From Paenibacillus alba (GTDB lineage Bacteria; Bacillota; Bacilli; Paenibacillales; NBRC-103111): a DNA stretch of 64,000 nt. The translations under genes were made by a program, and so were the position numbers. This document shows, one piece after another, positions 36,707 to 47,000 of the stretch (within the stretch, counting starts at the first letter, position 1; every line of letters begins with the position of its first letter). The DNA is taken from assembly GCF_013204855.1 (NCBI RefSeq), contig NZ_JABMKZ010000016.1:91674-155673 (forward strand), given 5' to 3'. The notes below the pieces were generated by a model. The model saw only the letters and a program-made list of their open reading frames with translations, had not been told where the DNA came from and searched no databases.

Positions 36707-37390
36707 ATGAACATTTTATTGGTGGAAGATGATAAGACCATTGCGTCTGGACTCGAATATTCGTTGCAGCAAGACCAGTTTTCCACGGTTCTGTGCCATG
36801 ACGTTGCCTCTGCGAAAAAGGTGATAGCCGAGCAGTTGGAGCAGTTTGCTTTATGCCTGTTCGATTTATCACTGCCGGATGGAAGCGGGTATGAGTTGTG
36901 TAAAATGGTGAAGGGGCAAAGCGACATTCCTGTCATTTTCCTGACGGCCGTGGATGATGAAGTCAATGTCGTGATGGGGCTTGATATGGGAGCGGACGAC
37001 TATATTACCAAGCCTTTTCGCATTCGCGAGCTGCTCTCACGAATTAAGACGGTGTTGCGAAGATATCAGAAGCAGCCGCAAGCCAAAGCAATCATTGAAT
37101 TAGATCATATTCGAATTAATACATTGGAAGGCAAGGTATATAAACATGGGGATGAAATCCCAGTGACGGCATTGGAGTACCGCTTGTTGCTGATTTTCGT
37201 TAACCATATCGGGCAGATCCTCTCCAGAAATCAGCTTTTAGAACAAATTTGGGATGTTGCCGGGGATTTCGTCAATGACAATACGTTAACGGTTTACATC
37301 AAAAGGTTGCGGGAAAAGCTAGAGGATGATCCCAAGGATCCAACGTTCATTAAAACCGTACGCGGTTTAGGCTATAAGGTGGGTGAGTAG
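36707..37390 (+). CDS. OmpR-family response regulator
   Basis: 227 residues. The receiver domain (1-115) has the acidic pair in VEDD, phospho-acceptor D in LCLFDLSLPDGSG and K in DYITKPF. The winged-helix DNA-binding domain (about 130-225) ends with VNDNTLTVYIKRLREKLEDDPKDPTFIKTVRGLGYKV. GGATGAGGA lies upstream. It is followed directly by its kinase and then by an ABC transporter, the layout of peptide-antibiotic sensing modules. It should bind the AAGTCACT repeats ahead of the transporter. Confidence 0.95.
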   Translation: MNILLVEDDKTIASGLEYSLQQDQFSTVLCHDVASAKKVIAEQLEQFALCLFDLSLPDGSGYELCKMVKGQSDIPVIFLTAVDDEVNVVMGLDMGADDYITKPFRIRELLSRIKTVLRRYQKQPQAKAIIELDHIRINTLEGKVYKHGDEIPVTALEYRLLLIFVNHIGQILSRNQLLEQIWDVAGDFVNDNTLTVYIKRLREKLEDDPKDPTFIKTVRGLGYKVGE

Positions 37391-37391
37391 C

Positions 37392-38393
37392 ATGCTGCGT
37401 AATCACGAGATCCGCCTCGTACTCTTGTCGATGTCTACGATAAGTCTGGTTATGCTGATAGCCGCGGCTTTCTTGTCCCTAGCTGCCGTGGTCCTCGTTC
37501 TAATCACTTCCATTTTGCTCATTGGATGCAGCCTCCTATTTACAAGAGTGAGATATCACGAGATTGAGAAGCTGTCTGGCTATTTACGGCAAATTAGCGG
37601 AGGCGACTATTCCCTGGATGTCCGCGATAATCGTGAAGGCGAAATCAGTATTTTGAAAAATACGATCTATAAAGTAACCGTCATGCTGTCGGAGCAAAGC
37701 GCCCTTTTGCATAAAGACAAAATCCATCTCACAGATGCCATTTCGGACATCTCACATCAGCTCAAAGCGCCGCTAACCTCCATGATGGTCATGGCCGACC
37801 TGTTAGACGACCCCCAACTGCCAGAAGCCAAAAGAGCGGAGTTCACGCGCAATATTCGGATCCAACTCGAACGGCTGGATTGGCTTGTTTCTTCCCTTTT
37901 AAAGCTTTCGAAGATCGATGCAGGCACCGTGCAGTTCAAGAAAGATCAAGTCATAGTGGCCAAGCTTATTGAAAAAGCGCTGCAACCCGTTCTAATTCCG
38001 ATAGACATCAAGGAACAAACGATTTCCATAACGGGCGAAGACAACGTCTCTTTTCTAGGTGATCTCAATTGGACAACGGAAGCTATCATCAATGTTTTAA
38101 AGAATGGTGTGGAACATACGCAAGTGGGTGGAACCATCGTGATTTCCTTTTCAGAAAACCCGCTATTTACTGAGATTAGTATCCAGGATAATGGTAAAGG
38201 CATCTCCAAGGAGGAGATAACTTCGATTTTTAAACGTTTTTATAAAGGCAAGGGTGCTGGCGAGGGCAGCAGTGGAATTGGTCTCTCGATGGCTCACAGC
38301 ATTATTACCAAGCAAAATGGCGATATAGACGTTCAGAGTGAGGTCGATAAGGGATCACAATTTCGGATCCGATTCTATAAGCGAATCGTCTAA
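37392..38393 (+). CDS. Sensor histidine kinase, intramembrane-sensing type
   Basis: 333 residues from ATG 37392; GGTGGGTGAG precedes it and the response regulator stop lies just upstream. Two closely spaced N-terminal helices (about 9-32 and 34-55) leave almost no extracellular loop, as in intramembrane-sensing kinases that take their signal from a partner transporter. A HAMP-like linker is followed by HisKA (SDISHQLKAPLTSMMVMADLL, H in ISHQL) and HATPase_c (NWTTEAIINVLKNGVEHT.. DNGKGISKEE.. GSSGIGLSMAHSI). Confidence 0.92.
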   Translation: MLRNHEIRLVLLSMSTISLVMLIAAAFLSLAAVVLVLITSILLIGCSLLFTRVRYHEIEKLSGYLRQISGGDYSLDVRDNREGEISILKNTIYKVTVMLSEQSALLHKDKIHLTDAISDISHQLKAPLTSMMVMADLLDDPQLPEAKRAEFTRNIRIQLERLDWLVSSLLKLSKIDAGTVQFKKDQVIVAKLIEKALQPVLIPIDIKEQTISITGEDNVSFLGDLNWTTEAIINVLKNGVEHTQVGGTIVISFSENPLFTEISIQDNGKGISKEEITSIFKRFYKGKGAGEGSSGIGLSMAHSIITKQNGDIDVQSEVDKGSQFRIRFYKRIV

Positions 38394-38400
38394 CAGCGTT

Positions 38401-38456
38401 AAGTGACTAGACTGTCACTTTCAAGTCACTGTAAAGTCACTTCAGGCAGATATACT
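38401..38456 (+). promoter_or_regulatory. Response-regulator boxes and promoter of the ABC transporter
   Basis: AAGTCACT occurs at 38423-38430 and 38434-38441, an 11-bp direct repeat, with an upstream mirrored AAGTGAC...GTCACTT (38401-38420). A TATACT -10 lies at 38451-38456. Direct repeats about one helical turn apart are typical OmpR-family sites. Confidence 0.6.
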
Positions 38457-38488
38457 ACATCCATCGACAAACTTATGGAGGTTTCAAC

Positions 38489-39172
38489 ATGGAAATTCTA
38501 AGAATTGAACATCTGTCTAAAGTGTATGGCAAAGGTGACACGGCGGTAAAAGCGCTTGACGATATATCCTTTTCAGTGGAAAAGGGGGAGTTCGTCGCCA
38601 TCATCGGCCCGTCGGGTTCGGGGAAATCAACGCTTTTGCATATGCTAGGCGGTGTAGATCGACCAACTAGCGGCAAAGTGTTTGTGGATAGGACGGACAT
38701 GTATAGCTTGAATGAGACGCAGCTGGCCATTTTTAGACGGAGACAAATCGGTTTGATTTATCAGTTCTACAATCTTCTGCCGATTCTAACGGTGGAAGAA
38801 AATATACAGCTGCCGCTCTTGCTCGATGAACATAAGGTGGATCAAAAACAATTTGAGCATATTGTCCGGATGCTAAATTTACAAGACCGGTTGAATCATT
38901 TGCCTAACCAGCTTTCTGGCGGCCAACAGCAGCGGGTTTCAATTGGAAGAGCATTGATGAATCAACCAGCTATCCTACTGGCAGACGAACCTACGGGTAA
39001 TTTGGACAGTAAAAATGGCGGCGAAATCATTGACTTATTGAAGATGTTCAACAAAGGCTTTCATCAGACGCTGATTATGATTACGCATGATGAACGCATT
39101 GCTCTGCAAGCTGACCGAATTATCGCCATTGAAGATGGCAAGATTGCCAAAGATGAGGTCATTCGACCATGA
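38489..39172 (+). CDS. ABC transporter ATPase, MacB/LolD type
   Basis: 227 residues, with a TATGGAGG binding site. Walker A is GPSGSGKST (about 41-49), the signature is LSGGQQQR, Walker B is ILLADEPTGNLD, and the switch His is in MITHDER. This is the MacB/LolD/Bce subfamily, which pairs with FtsX-type permeases. It overlaps the permease start by four bases. It powers export or detoxification of a membrane-active compound, inferred from the adjacent two-component system. Confidence 0.95.
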   Translation: MEILRIEHLSKVYGKGDTAVKALDDISFSVEKGEFVAIIGPSGSGKSTLLHMLGGVDRPTSGKVFVDRTDMYSLNETQLAIFRRRQIGLIYQFYNLLPILTVEENIQLPLLLDEHKVDQKQFEHIVRMLNLQDRLNHLPNQLSGGQQQRVSIGRALMNQPAILLADEPTGNLDSKNGGEIIDLLKMFNKGFHQTLIMITHDERIALQADRIIAIEDGKIAKDEVIRP

Positions 39173-41736
39173 ACATCATCCATAAGCTAACGCTCAGACA
39201 TTTATTGAAAAATAAGAAACAAACGCTTGTGACCGTGATCGGGGTCATTATTTCCGTGGCTATGGTGACGGCTGTGATAACGCTTGGCTCCTCGTATTTG
39301 GTATTGATGCAAAAGCAAACGATTGAATACACAGGAGAATGGCACGTCATTTACAAAGACGTCGACAAAGATCAACTCGAAGCGATCAAGCAGGATGAAG
39401 TAACCAAACAGCTCATTACATCCAAGGAACTTGGCTTTGCCTTGCTGCCAGGAAGTCAAAATACCAACAAGCCTTATTTGTTCATCAAAGCGTTTAATGC
39501 CCAAGGCTTTACAAATTTCCCTATTGCATTGAGTCAAGGGCGTTTGCCGCAACAAGCGAATGAGGTCGTTCTTTCGGAAGCTGTTGCTACGAATGCCAAA
39601 GTCGCCTACCAGATTGGCGATCGGTTAACCCTCGATGTCGGGCAGCGCGCTAATCTTGCTGATCCTAACGATACAGAGCTTTATCAAAATGATCAATTAA
39701 GATTCAATAATGGTGCTAGCACGGAAACTTTAATTCATACAACAACTGAAACATATACGGTTGTAGGTTTTATTAAGCGTCCTGCGTGGGAGCAGACATG
39801 GGCGCCGGGTTATACGGCCCTTACGTATGTAGACGAAAGTATGGTGGATACCAACAAAACGGTTGATGCGAGTGTGGTTGTGAAGAAAGTCGATAGCACG
39901 GTATTTGACCATGCCAATGACTTATCCAATAAAAACAACATCAGTTCGTTTAAAACGAATGATTCTTTATTGCGTTATTATGGGGTAATGGGCGGTGGCT
40001 TAAGCAAAACCTATAGCTCACTATTCGTCATTGTTGTACTGGTTATTGTCATTGGCTCTATCTCTTTAATCTACAATGCTTTTGCGATTTCTGTTTCGGA
40101 ACGGTCGCGTTATCTAGGGATGCTATCAAGTGTTGGAGCAACGCGGAGGCAGAAGAGGAACTCGGTATTTTTCGAGGGTGCGGTGATTGGCGTCATTAGC
40201 ATTCCCTTAGGTCTCATCTGCGGGATGATTGGCATCGGCATTACTTTTCGCTTCATTAATTCGATACTCGAAGATGCGCTAGACGTCACCCAAAAGTTAA
40301 CGTTGGTTGTGACACCTTTGTCGCTGCTCACGACCTGTGTGGTCTCGATCATTACTATTTTTGTCTCAACCTATCTTCCAGCCCAAAAAGCATCTAAAAT
40401 TTCTGCCATCGACGCGATTCGGCAAACCATGGATATTAAGCTTACGGGTAAAACGGTGAAAACATCGAGGCTGATCCACCTTATATTCGGCATTGAAGCC
40501 GAGTTTGGCTTGAAAAATTTAAAAAGAAACAAGCGCAGATATTATGCCACTGTCTTTTCACTTGTTATTAGTATTGTGCTGTTTCTATCCGTGTCTTTTT
40601 TCACTTCCAACCTGCAGAGATCGCTTGATCTTTCGCAAAAGGGCTACAATTATGATGTCGGGGTTCACAAGGAGGGCGAAGAGTCAACGATTGACGAGCG
40701 TTTGTTGACGTCTATTGTTTCGATGGAGGGCATTACGGAGTACAGCCTGATCAAACAATTTGGTGCCTTCACCTGGGTGAAAGAGGGGGTCATTCCTCAA
40801 AGCGTGCAAACCTATTTGCCTCATGATAATGGTCTGTATAAATACTATATAGGCGTAAATGCCTTGAGTGAAGAGAAGCTGAAAGACTATGCCCAAAAAG
40901 TTGGTATCGATTATACGAAGCTAACGAATCTCGATCGCCCAGCCGCCATATTGATTGATGTCATGACCTATAAAGATGAAAAGGGCAAGTTTATCGAAAC
41001 GAAAGGGATCAATGGCCGAGCAGGGGAAATGTTAGATCTTGTCTCCACAGATCTCGATGAAAAGGAAACGATCAACAAGCTGGAGGTAGCCGCGGTAACA
41101 GATCAATTCCCAATGGGGATTATTCAAAGCACCTTTCAAGTTAATTTAGTTGTTTCCGAACCGGTCTTGGATCAGTTAATGAAAAGGAGCAAGGATGCCA
41201 AAGCGTATTCAGGACTCTATTTGAATAGTAACGATCCTTTGAAAACACAGCAGGATATCGAAGAAATGAAGAATAATCTGTCTGTCATGAACTTATTCCA
41301 AGATAGACAGCGCTCGGAACAAAAGATTTTATTATTATCCGTATTTGTTTATGGTTTTGTAGCGTTGATTACGGCGGTTTCGATGGCAAATATTCTTAAT
41401 ACGATTACGACGAGTATTGCCCTTCGCAAACGAGAGTTCGCGATGCTCAGATCGGTGGGAATGACGCCCAAAAGCTTTAACAAAATGATGAACTATGAAA
41501 GTATATTTTATGGAATCAAAGCCCTAACCTATGGGCTTCCAATCAGCGGAGTGATCATGGTGCTGATCTACCGATCCTTCATGCATAGTTTCTCGTACGG
41601 TTTCATAGTGCCTTGGACTAGCATTCTGTATGTGATTGCTGCTGTCTTTGTTATCGTAAGCTTATCCATGTTATACGCGAGTTCAAAAGTGAAAAAAGCC
41701 AATATTATTGATGCTTTGAAACAGGAGAATCTATAG
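39169..41736 (+). CDS. FtsX-family ABC permease with two extracellular domains
   Basis: 855 residues. Architecture: TM helix (about 17-40), a large extracellular domain to about 280, an FtsX core with three helices (about 285-420), a helix near 460, a second extracellular domain to about 720, and a second FtsX core (about 725-850). Motifs such as SERSRYLGMLSSVGATRRQ and LRKREFAMLRSVGMTPKSF mark the two FtsX cores. This duplicated layout differs from the 650-residue BceB type. It overlaps the ATPase gene (ATGA). Confidence 0.92.
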   Translation: MNIIHKLTLRHLLKNKKQTLVTVIGVIISVAMVTAVITLGSSYLVLMQKQTIEYTGEWHVIYKDVDKDQLEAIKQDEVTKQLITSKELGFALLPGSQNTNKPYLFIKAFNAQGFTNFPIALSQGRLPQQANEVVLSEAVATNAKVAYQIGDRLTLDVGQRANLADPNDTELYQNDQLRFNNGASTETLIHTTTETYTVVGFIKRPAWEQTWAPGYTALTYVDESMVDTNKTVDASVVVKKVDSTVFDHANDLSNKNNISSFKTNDSLLRYYGVMGGGLSKTYSSLFVIVVLVIVIGSISLIYNAFAISVSERSRYLGMLSSVGATRRQKRNSVFFEGAVIGVISIPLGLICGMIGIGITFRFINSILEDALDVTQKLTLVVTPLSLLTTCVVSIITIFVSTYLPAQKASKISAIDAIRQTMDIKLTGKTVKTSRLIHLIFGIEAEFGLKNLKRNKRRYYATVFSLVISIVLFLSVSFFTSNLQRSLDLSQKGYNYDVGVHKEGEESTIDERLLTSIVSMEGITEYSLIKQFGAFTWVKEGVIPQSVQTYLPHDNGLYKYYIGVNALSEEKLKDYAQKVGIDYTKLTNLDRPAAILIDVMTYKDEKGKFIETKGINGRAGEMLDLVSTDLDEKETINKLEVAAVTDQFPMGIIQSTFQVNLVVSEPVLDQLMKRSKDAKAYSGLYLNSNDPLKTQQDIEEMKNNLSVMNLFQDRQRSEQKILLLSVFVYGFVALITAVSMANILNTITTSIALRKREFAMLRSVGMTPKSFNKMMNYESIFYGIKALTYGLPISGVIMVLIYRSFMHSFSYGFIVPWTSILYVIAAVFVIVSLSMLYASSKVKKANIIDALKQENL

Positions 41737-41749
41737 ATTTTGTTCATTA

Positions 41750-41789
41750 AAAAAGCAGATCTGCCGGATACGCGGACAGATCTGCTTTT
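41750..41789. terminator. Bidirectional terminator
   Basis: AAAAGCAGATCTG pairs with CAGATCTGCTTTT. It serves the permease and the convergent stalk-protein gene. Confidence 0.92.
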
Positions 41790-41814
41790 GTTTATGAGTT
41801 GCCTCTAGGAAGGC

Positions 41815-42702
41815 TTATTCGGTATAAGCGGCTTTGGTGTCGATGCCGATTGAACCAGCTTTCGCATCCCATGTAACGCCGATATTCATCAATTGAGCGA
41901 CATCTCTCAGCTTAAAGTAGTTGTTGCCATCGATGTTGTAGGCAATAAATTTGATATCTTTGCCATCGAGTGTAACGTTGGCCTTTGTTTCCGTTACGGT
42001 TTTGCTGGTTTGCTGTCCAGAAACAGCTAATTCAGTGCCTTCTGGCGTATAGGCTTTTTGGGAAAGGAGAGCGATTGCGTTCTTGGCAGCGTCCCAGCTC
42101 ACTTCAAAGTTCTTTTCGGTACCATTGACAGCAAAAGCCAGGTCCCGCAATTTGAAATAGTTATTGTCGTTAATGTTGTAGGCTTCAAAGGATACGCTCT
42201 TGCCATTGACCAAAACTTTGGCTGCTGTTGGAGCTGCAAGCAAAGATTGGGACGTTGTTTCAATAGGAGGGTTGGTAACCGGTTTTGTAGTTTCCGCAGT
42301 GCCAGCAACAACTTGAAGAAGAATAGGGGCATTATCATCGCGGGTCTCATTCTTGAACACAGGGAAAACGCCATATCTAACAGCTTCGGTGAGCTCAGCT
42401 TTGTTATCCTTGATGTCCACATAGTCAAGGCTTTCATCGTCAACCCATTTAGCAATGGATGCCTCTTCCGTAATTTCGCCATGGAAGGTAATGGTTACGG
42501 GTGCAGTCACAACGTACAAGGTATCTCCATAGCCGACGTCTTTTGTTTTTTTTGTTTCAATAACGTTTGAAATCGTTACATAATTACCATTTTTCAAATC
42601 GAAACGTTTTTCATTTGCTGCGAAAGCTGTGAAGGATGCGAATACGGCAACGAGCAGAACTAGTGCTAAGATAACGGATGTTCGTTGTGTGCTTTTTCTC
42701 AT
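41815..42702 (-). CDS. Secreted stalk-domain (copper amine oxidase N-like) protein
   Basis: 295 residues with AAAGGAGAG upstream. A signal peptide (1-28, ending AFAA) leads to a beta domain (about 30-140) and a Thr/Pro linker. Two copies of the Cu-amine-oxidase N-terminal-like stalk repeat follow: VLVNGKSVSFEAYNINDNNYFKLRDLAFAVNGTEKNFEVSWDAAKNAIAL, then a version with VTLDGKDIKFIAYNIDGNNYFKLRDVAQLM. These repeats are abundant in Paenibacillus surface proteins and probably bind the wall. No catalytic domain is present. Confidence 0.88.
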   Translation of the reverse strand: MRKSTQRTSVILALVLLVAVFASFTAFAANEKRFDLKNGNYVTISNVIETKKTKDVGYGDTLYVVTAPVTITFHGEITEEASIAKWVDDESLDYVDIKDNKAELTEAVRYGVFPVFKNETRDDNAPILLQVVAGTAETTKPVTNPPIETTSQSLLAAPTAAKVLVNGKSVSFEAYNINDNNYFKLRDLAFAVNGTEKNFEVSWDAAKNAIALLSQKAYTPEGTELAVSGQQTSKTVTETKANVTLDGKDIKFIAYNIDGNNYFKLRDVAQLMNIGVTWDAKAGSIGIDTKAAYTE

Positions 42703-42796
42703 GTATTACTCTCTCCTTTGTCCGGTTGTAAGTTACATCTTACAGCACCTTTCAAAATATGACAATATTTTTAGGTTTATAGGTAACCTTAAACTA

Positions 42797-42836
42797 AAAA
42801 ACAGAGCAAGGCGAATTGAATGCCATGCTCTGTTTT
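42797..42836 (-). terminator. Terminator of the siderophore-binding gene
   Basis: On the minus strand AAAACAGAGCA pairs with TGCTCTGTTTT, with T residues following, 20 bases after the stop of 42856-43839. Confidence 0.82.
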
Positions 42837-42855
42837 CGTAATTTGAGTCGATTAT

Positions 42856-43839
42856 TTATTGTTTGCCGAGAAAGCTCTGAATGAAGAAGTCCAACTGATA
42901 CTCCATGCTCAGCGGATCGTTGAAGTAGAAAGCCTTCGCGTTGGCTTCATAGACACGTTGATTTTTGACTGCTGGAATGTTTTTGTACGTTTCGGTATTC
43001 TGGAACGAATTATCCTCATCGGCATTTTTGCTGAAAATGACGTAGTCGCCAAAGTAATCCTTCAGAACTTCTGACGATACGGCAAAGTAGCCTTCTTTCT
43101 GCGTCGCTGTTTGGACCTTCTCCGGTTTAGCAAGCCCGAAGCCTCCTTGATAGAGGATTTCGGTGCCACGGCCGAAGTTATCGCCATAAACATAGAGCTG
43201 TTTATTGAATGTTTCAATGACGGAAACGGTGGCATTTTCACCGATCTTCGCCTTGATCTTTTCTCCAGCCGTTTTAACTCGCGCTTTAAAATCGTCAGCC
43301 CAAGCTTTCGCTTCTTTCTCTTTGTTCAGCAATTTGCCGATTTCCAGCTGCTGTGTTAAGTAATCAACTTTTCCATAAGTATATGTGACTGTAGGGGCGA
43401 TCTTCTTGAATTTGTCAATATTCTTGATGTCGGAGAGACCAATAATCAGATCCGGCTGCAGCTCGATAATTTTCTCAACACTTTCGTCTGTAATGGCCTG
43501 AACGTTTTTCAGCTTCTCTTCAAATTTCGGATTGGTTTTGGACATTTCATCCACGCCGACTACCGGCACGCCAAGCGCCATAACATTGCCTGTTAGAAAT
43601 CTAGTAATGACAACGACACGCTGGGGATTGCTCGGAACCTCAACCGGTCCTTCCTCAGACTGGTAGATCAAAGTGCCGGATTTCGAAGCTGGCGTGGTGG
43701 AGGCCGATGGAGATGCCGAATTTGCAGGTGCGGCCGAAGATGGGCTACTTGTATGGTTAGCAGTGTTCGTAGAGTTGGCACCGCATGCGCTAAGTAGAAG
43801 GACAGAAGCTAATGTTAACGGAATGAATAGTTTTTTCAT
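42856..43839 (-). CDS. Iron-siderophore ABC transporter substrate-binding lipoprotein
   Basis: About 327 residues. The start at 43839 is preceded by AAAGGAGAG; longer frames reach upstream across the Fur box and are not used. The lipobox LLLSACGA puts the acylated Cys near residue 20, followed by a Ser/Ala/Pro linker. The fold is the FecB/FepB class III binding protein (VPSNPQRVVVITRFLTGNVMALGVPVVGVDE.. IIELQPDLIIGLSD..). It delivers ferric siderophore to a permease, but no permease or ATPase gene is nearby. A Fur box lies about 60 bases upstream. Confidence 0.93.
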   Translation of the reverse strand: MKKLFIPLTLASVLLLSACGANSTNTANHTSSPSSAAPANSASPSASTTPASKSGTLIYQSEEGPVEVPSNPQRVVVITRFLTGNVMALGVPVVGVDEMSKTNPKFEEKLKNVQAITDESVEKIIELQPDLIIGLSDIKNIDKFKKIAPTVTYTYGKVDYLTQQLEIGKLLNKEKEAKAWADDFKARVKTAGEKIKAKIGENATVSVIETFNKQLYVYGDNFGRGTEILYQGGFGLAKPEKVQTATQKEGYFAVSSEVLKDYFGDYVIFSKNADEDNSFQNTETYKNIPAVKNQRVYEANAKAFYFNDPLSMEYQLDFFIQSFLGKQ

Positions 43840-43898
43840 AGATGACTCTCCTTTAGGATCTTGTGCTAATAATGATGATTGATTGATAAACGAATATT

Positions 43899-43917
43899 GA
43901 TAATGATTATCATAATC
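43899..43917. promoter_or_regulatory. Fur box
   Basis: GATAATGATTATCATAATC matches the 19-bp Fur consensus GATAATGATWATCATTATC at almost all positions. It implies iron repression of the downstream binding-protein gene. Confidence 0.88.
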
Positions 43918-43972
43918 ATACCATTGATCATTATAAAGGTGGGGGGAATAGCTGTCAACCTCTAACAACACG

Positions 43973-44010
43973 AATAAGACGACTCCTAATGAATTTAAGA
44001 GTCGTCTTAT
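43973..44010 (-). terminator. Terminator after the hybrid kinase gene
   Basis: ATAAGACGACTC pairs with GAGTCGTCTTAT, 12 bases past the stop of the kinase gene (minus strand). Confidence 0.75.
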
Positions 44011-44022
44011 ATCAGCATTAGT

Positions 44023-47000
44023 CTACTTCATTCTCTTATCAGGGATGACGAACGAAACGGTTGTTCCTTCATTGGGCTTGCTGAAAATAAATAAGCCCTG
44101 GCCATACAATTGTATTAATCGCCGGTTCGTATTGGAGAGACCAATTCCACTCTTGCCCTTCATGGTTGGGCTCAACAGCTGAATGACCTTGTCCTGCTCC
44201 ATCCCTTTGCCATTATCCTTCACTTCAATAAGCGTGAAGTTGTCCTGGCGTGTAACTCGAATATGAACGGTACCGCCTTTATTCTGACTAAGGAGGCCGT
44301 GTTTGACAGCATTTTCAATCAGCGGTTGGATGGAAAGCGGGGGGAGAAGCAAGTTGATGTTCGTTTCAACCTCCCAGACGATAGACAATCTGTCCTCAAA
44401 CCGCTCTTTTTCGATATATAAATAGGCTTTGGCAAGCTCCAACTCATGGGATAGTTCAACGAGTTCTCCTGTATTCAGGAAATCAAAGCTGATTCGTAAA
44501 TAAGCTGCAAAAGCAACGCCTAGATCTCGCATTTTCTCCGTGTCTATATCACTGAGTGCCATAATTGAATTCAGCGTATTAAACAGAAAATGCGGATGAA
44601 TTTGTGCTTGAAGATAGGCGGCTTCCATACGCAAGCGTTCATTGATAGATTGCTTCAGCGTGGTCAACGCCCGGATTCGGTATTTCAGTTCAAGGGCGTC
44701 TACAGGCTTGGTCACATAATCGTTGGCTCCCGCTGTGAATCCGGTGTAGATGTCAGCAGGCTGACTACGCGCGGTAAGCAGCAAGACCGGAAGCTCTGAT
44801 ACGGAGTAATGTTCCCGTACTCGCTGTGTCAACTCGTAGCCAGACATGTGCGGCATCATGACATCGGCAATCAGCAGATCCCACTGCTGGGTACCGAGCA
44901 ATTCCAACACTTCACGAGCTGAATGAGCAGTCGTGATGGTATATGGTTCCGATGAAAGGATGCCAACGAGCACATTCAGATTGACGGGGTCGTCGTCAAC
45001 GGCAAGAATATTCATCTGCTTGTCGTTCAAAAGCGGCGGGATCAGTACGGAGGCGGCCAATTCGCCCATAGCGGTGCCCTGAAAAATCAACCCAGCAAGC
45101 CCATCAGCCGTTCCATCCACGGTGTGGCTGCTAGGAAGAGGGTGCTGCGACAATGAAAGATTCGACACCGTTGCTAAGGGCAGATCAAAGCTGAATACGG
45201 AGCCTTTATTCAGCTCGGAGCGAACGGTTAGCGTACCACCATGCAATTCTACCAACTGCTTGCATATGCTTAAGCCAAGCCCGATGCCTTGCCCATCGCT
45301 TGTGCCCTGTTCATAAGGGAGAAACACTCGAGCTTGTGTTTCCTTATTCATGCCAACTCCGGTGTCCGAAATATGGATGAGGGCACGTCCTTCCTGAACC
45401 TCAGCGGACACTGAGATTGTTCCTGTTTCCGTGAATTTGAGGGCGTTATGCAAGAGGTTGTATAAAACTTGCACGAGTCTTTTCTCATCGGCCATGACCA
45501 GCGGCATCGATTCCATGATATCCGTATTCAGTTGGATGAGCTTGCCTTCTACCATAAATTTCAACATGCTGATAACGCCAGGAACGATCGACTGAATCTG
45601 CAAGGGCTCCTGCTGCAGCACAATGCGGTGTTCCTGAAGCCGTGCGACATCCAGAAGATCCCCAAGCATATGCGACATACGGCGGCTTATTGTGATAAGC
45701 AGTTCCATATCTTTAAGGCTGCTCTCATTCAACTTCTCTTTCTCTTTGGTCACAACAGTTTGTGCGATATTCATAATGCCATGCAGCGGCGTTCTCAGTT
45801 CATGCGACGTATTGGCGAGAAATTGGTCCTTCCGTTTATCGGCTTGTTTTAACTGTTCGTTTAACTGGGTGTTTTCCCTGGAATGTCGGAAGTATTTCTT
45901 GAACCAATAGGCCGAAAATCCGATGATAGCGGCAATAATATCAATAGGATAATAAACGGTGGTTATGTCCGTAATCGACTCCACGATACTCCAAATTAAG
46001 TTGGATATTATGCCAACGGCGGTTAGCAATAAGAAGAAAACGTCTTGATCGGTCTGTTTTTTGAAGATCATCGTTCCTACGATATAAATAAACCAAGCGA
46101 ATGGAAACATATAAAAGACAATAAATAATCGTAGATCGACCATTCCATTCACCCATGAAGCGGGAGCGGCTAGCAGGATTCCCGACAGGCAGATAAGTGC
46201 CAAGGTGTATGCTTGCAGCCATTTATTCCGTGGGGGAGCCGAAGTAAATCTTCTGAACATAAGAAGGATAAATACATTTTGCCACAGGAGAAAAAAGAGT
46301 CTGATCTTCATCGCCCATGTATAATTAATTGGCAGCCATAGCATGAGTATGTTGTCATGACCCGCCATCACGGCAATTCCGACAGACAGGGTTAACAGAC
46401 TGGTAATGAGTAAAATCCGTTCTTTAGGATTGAATACATAAAGAATGCAAGAATATAAACCATGAAGCAGCAAAACAACAAACGTAACCAGTTGAAAGCC
46501 GATGGAATACCAGCGTACATAGTCAATCGCGGCTTGAGAACTGAAACGAATGGAGCGTGTAATTCCGCCGTTAAAAGGTTCATCGAAGTTGGCTGCGCGA
46601 ATCAGCAATTCGATCTCCGTTGTTCCTTCTACAGAGTAGGAAGCTGTGTAGGAAACATTATGAGGGATGTATTCCTCCGCATTCGTGGCAATCTTACCGA
46701 GACCGCCTAAGAAAGTTCCGTTAATTTCGACTTCAGATGAAGCCTGAATGCTTTGGAACCAGAAGCCAACGGGCTGCTTCGGGGGATCGATTAGAATACG
46801 CAGTTTATACGTTCCGTACCCATACGAGGAACCTGAGCTATTCGTTAGGGCATGTCTCCAGTCTCCGGGAACTTTAAGAAGCTGGGGGGTGTCAACAGCT
46901 GATTGTACGTCCTCATGAGATAGAAATTTCGCAGGGTAGAATTGCCAATCGCCATTCAACGCGATGGGAGGGGATTGGTCTAAGTTCTTGCCGCGCAGGT

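Noticed and set aside
42058..42570. Plus-strand 170-codon frame
   Set aside because: Antisense to the signal-peptide-bearing stalk protein; Cys/Phe-rich composition of a shadow frame.
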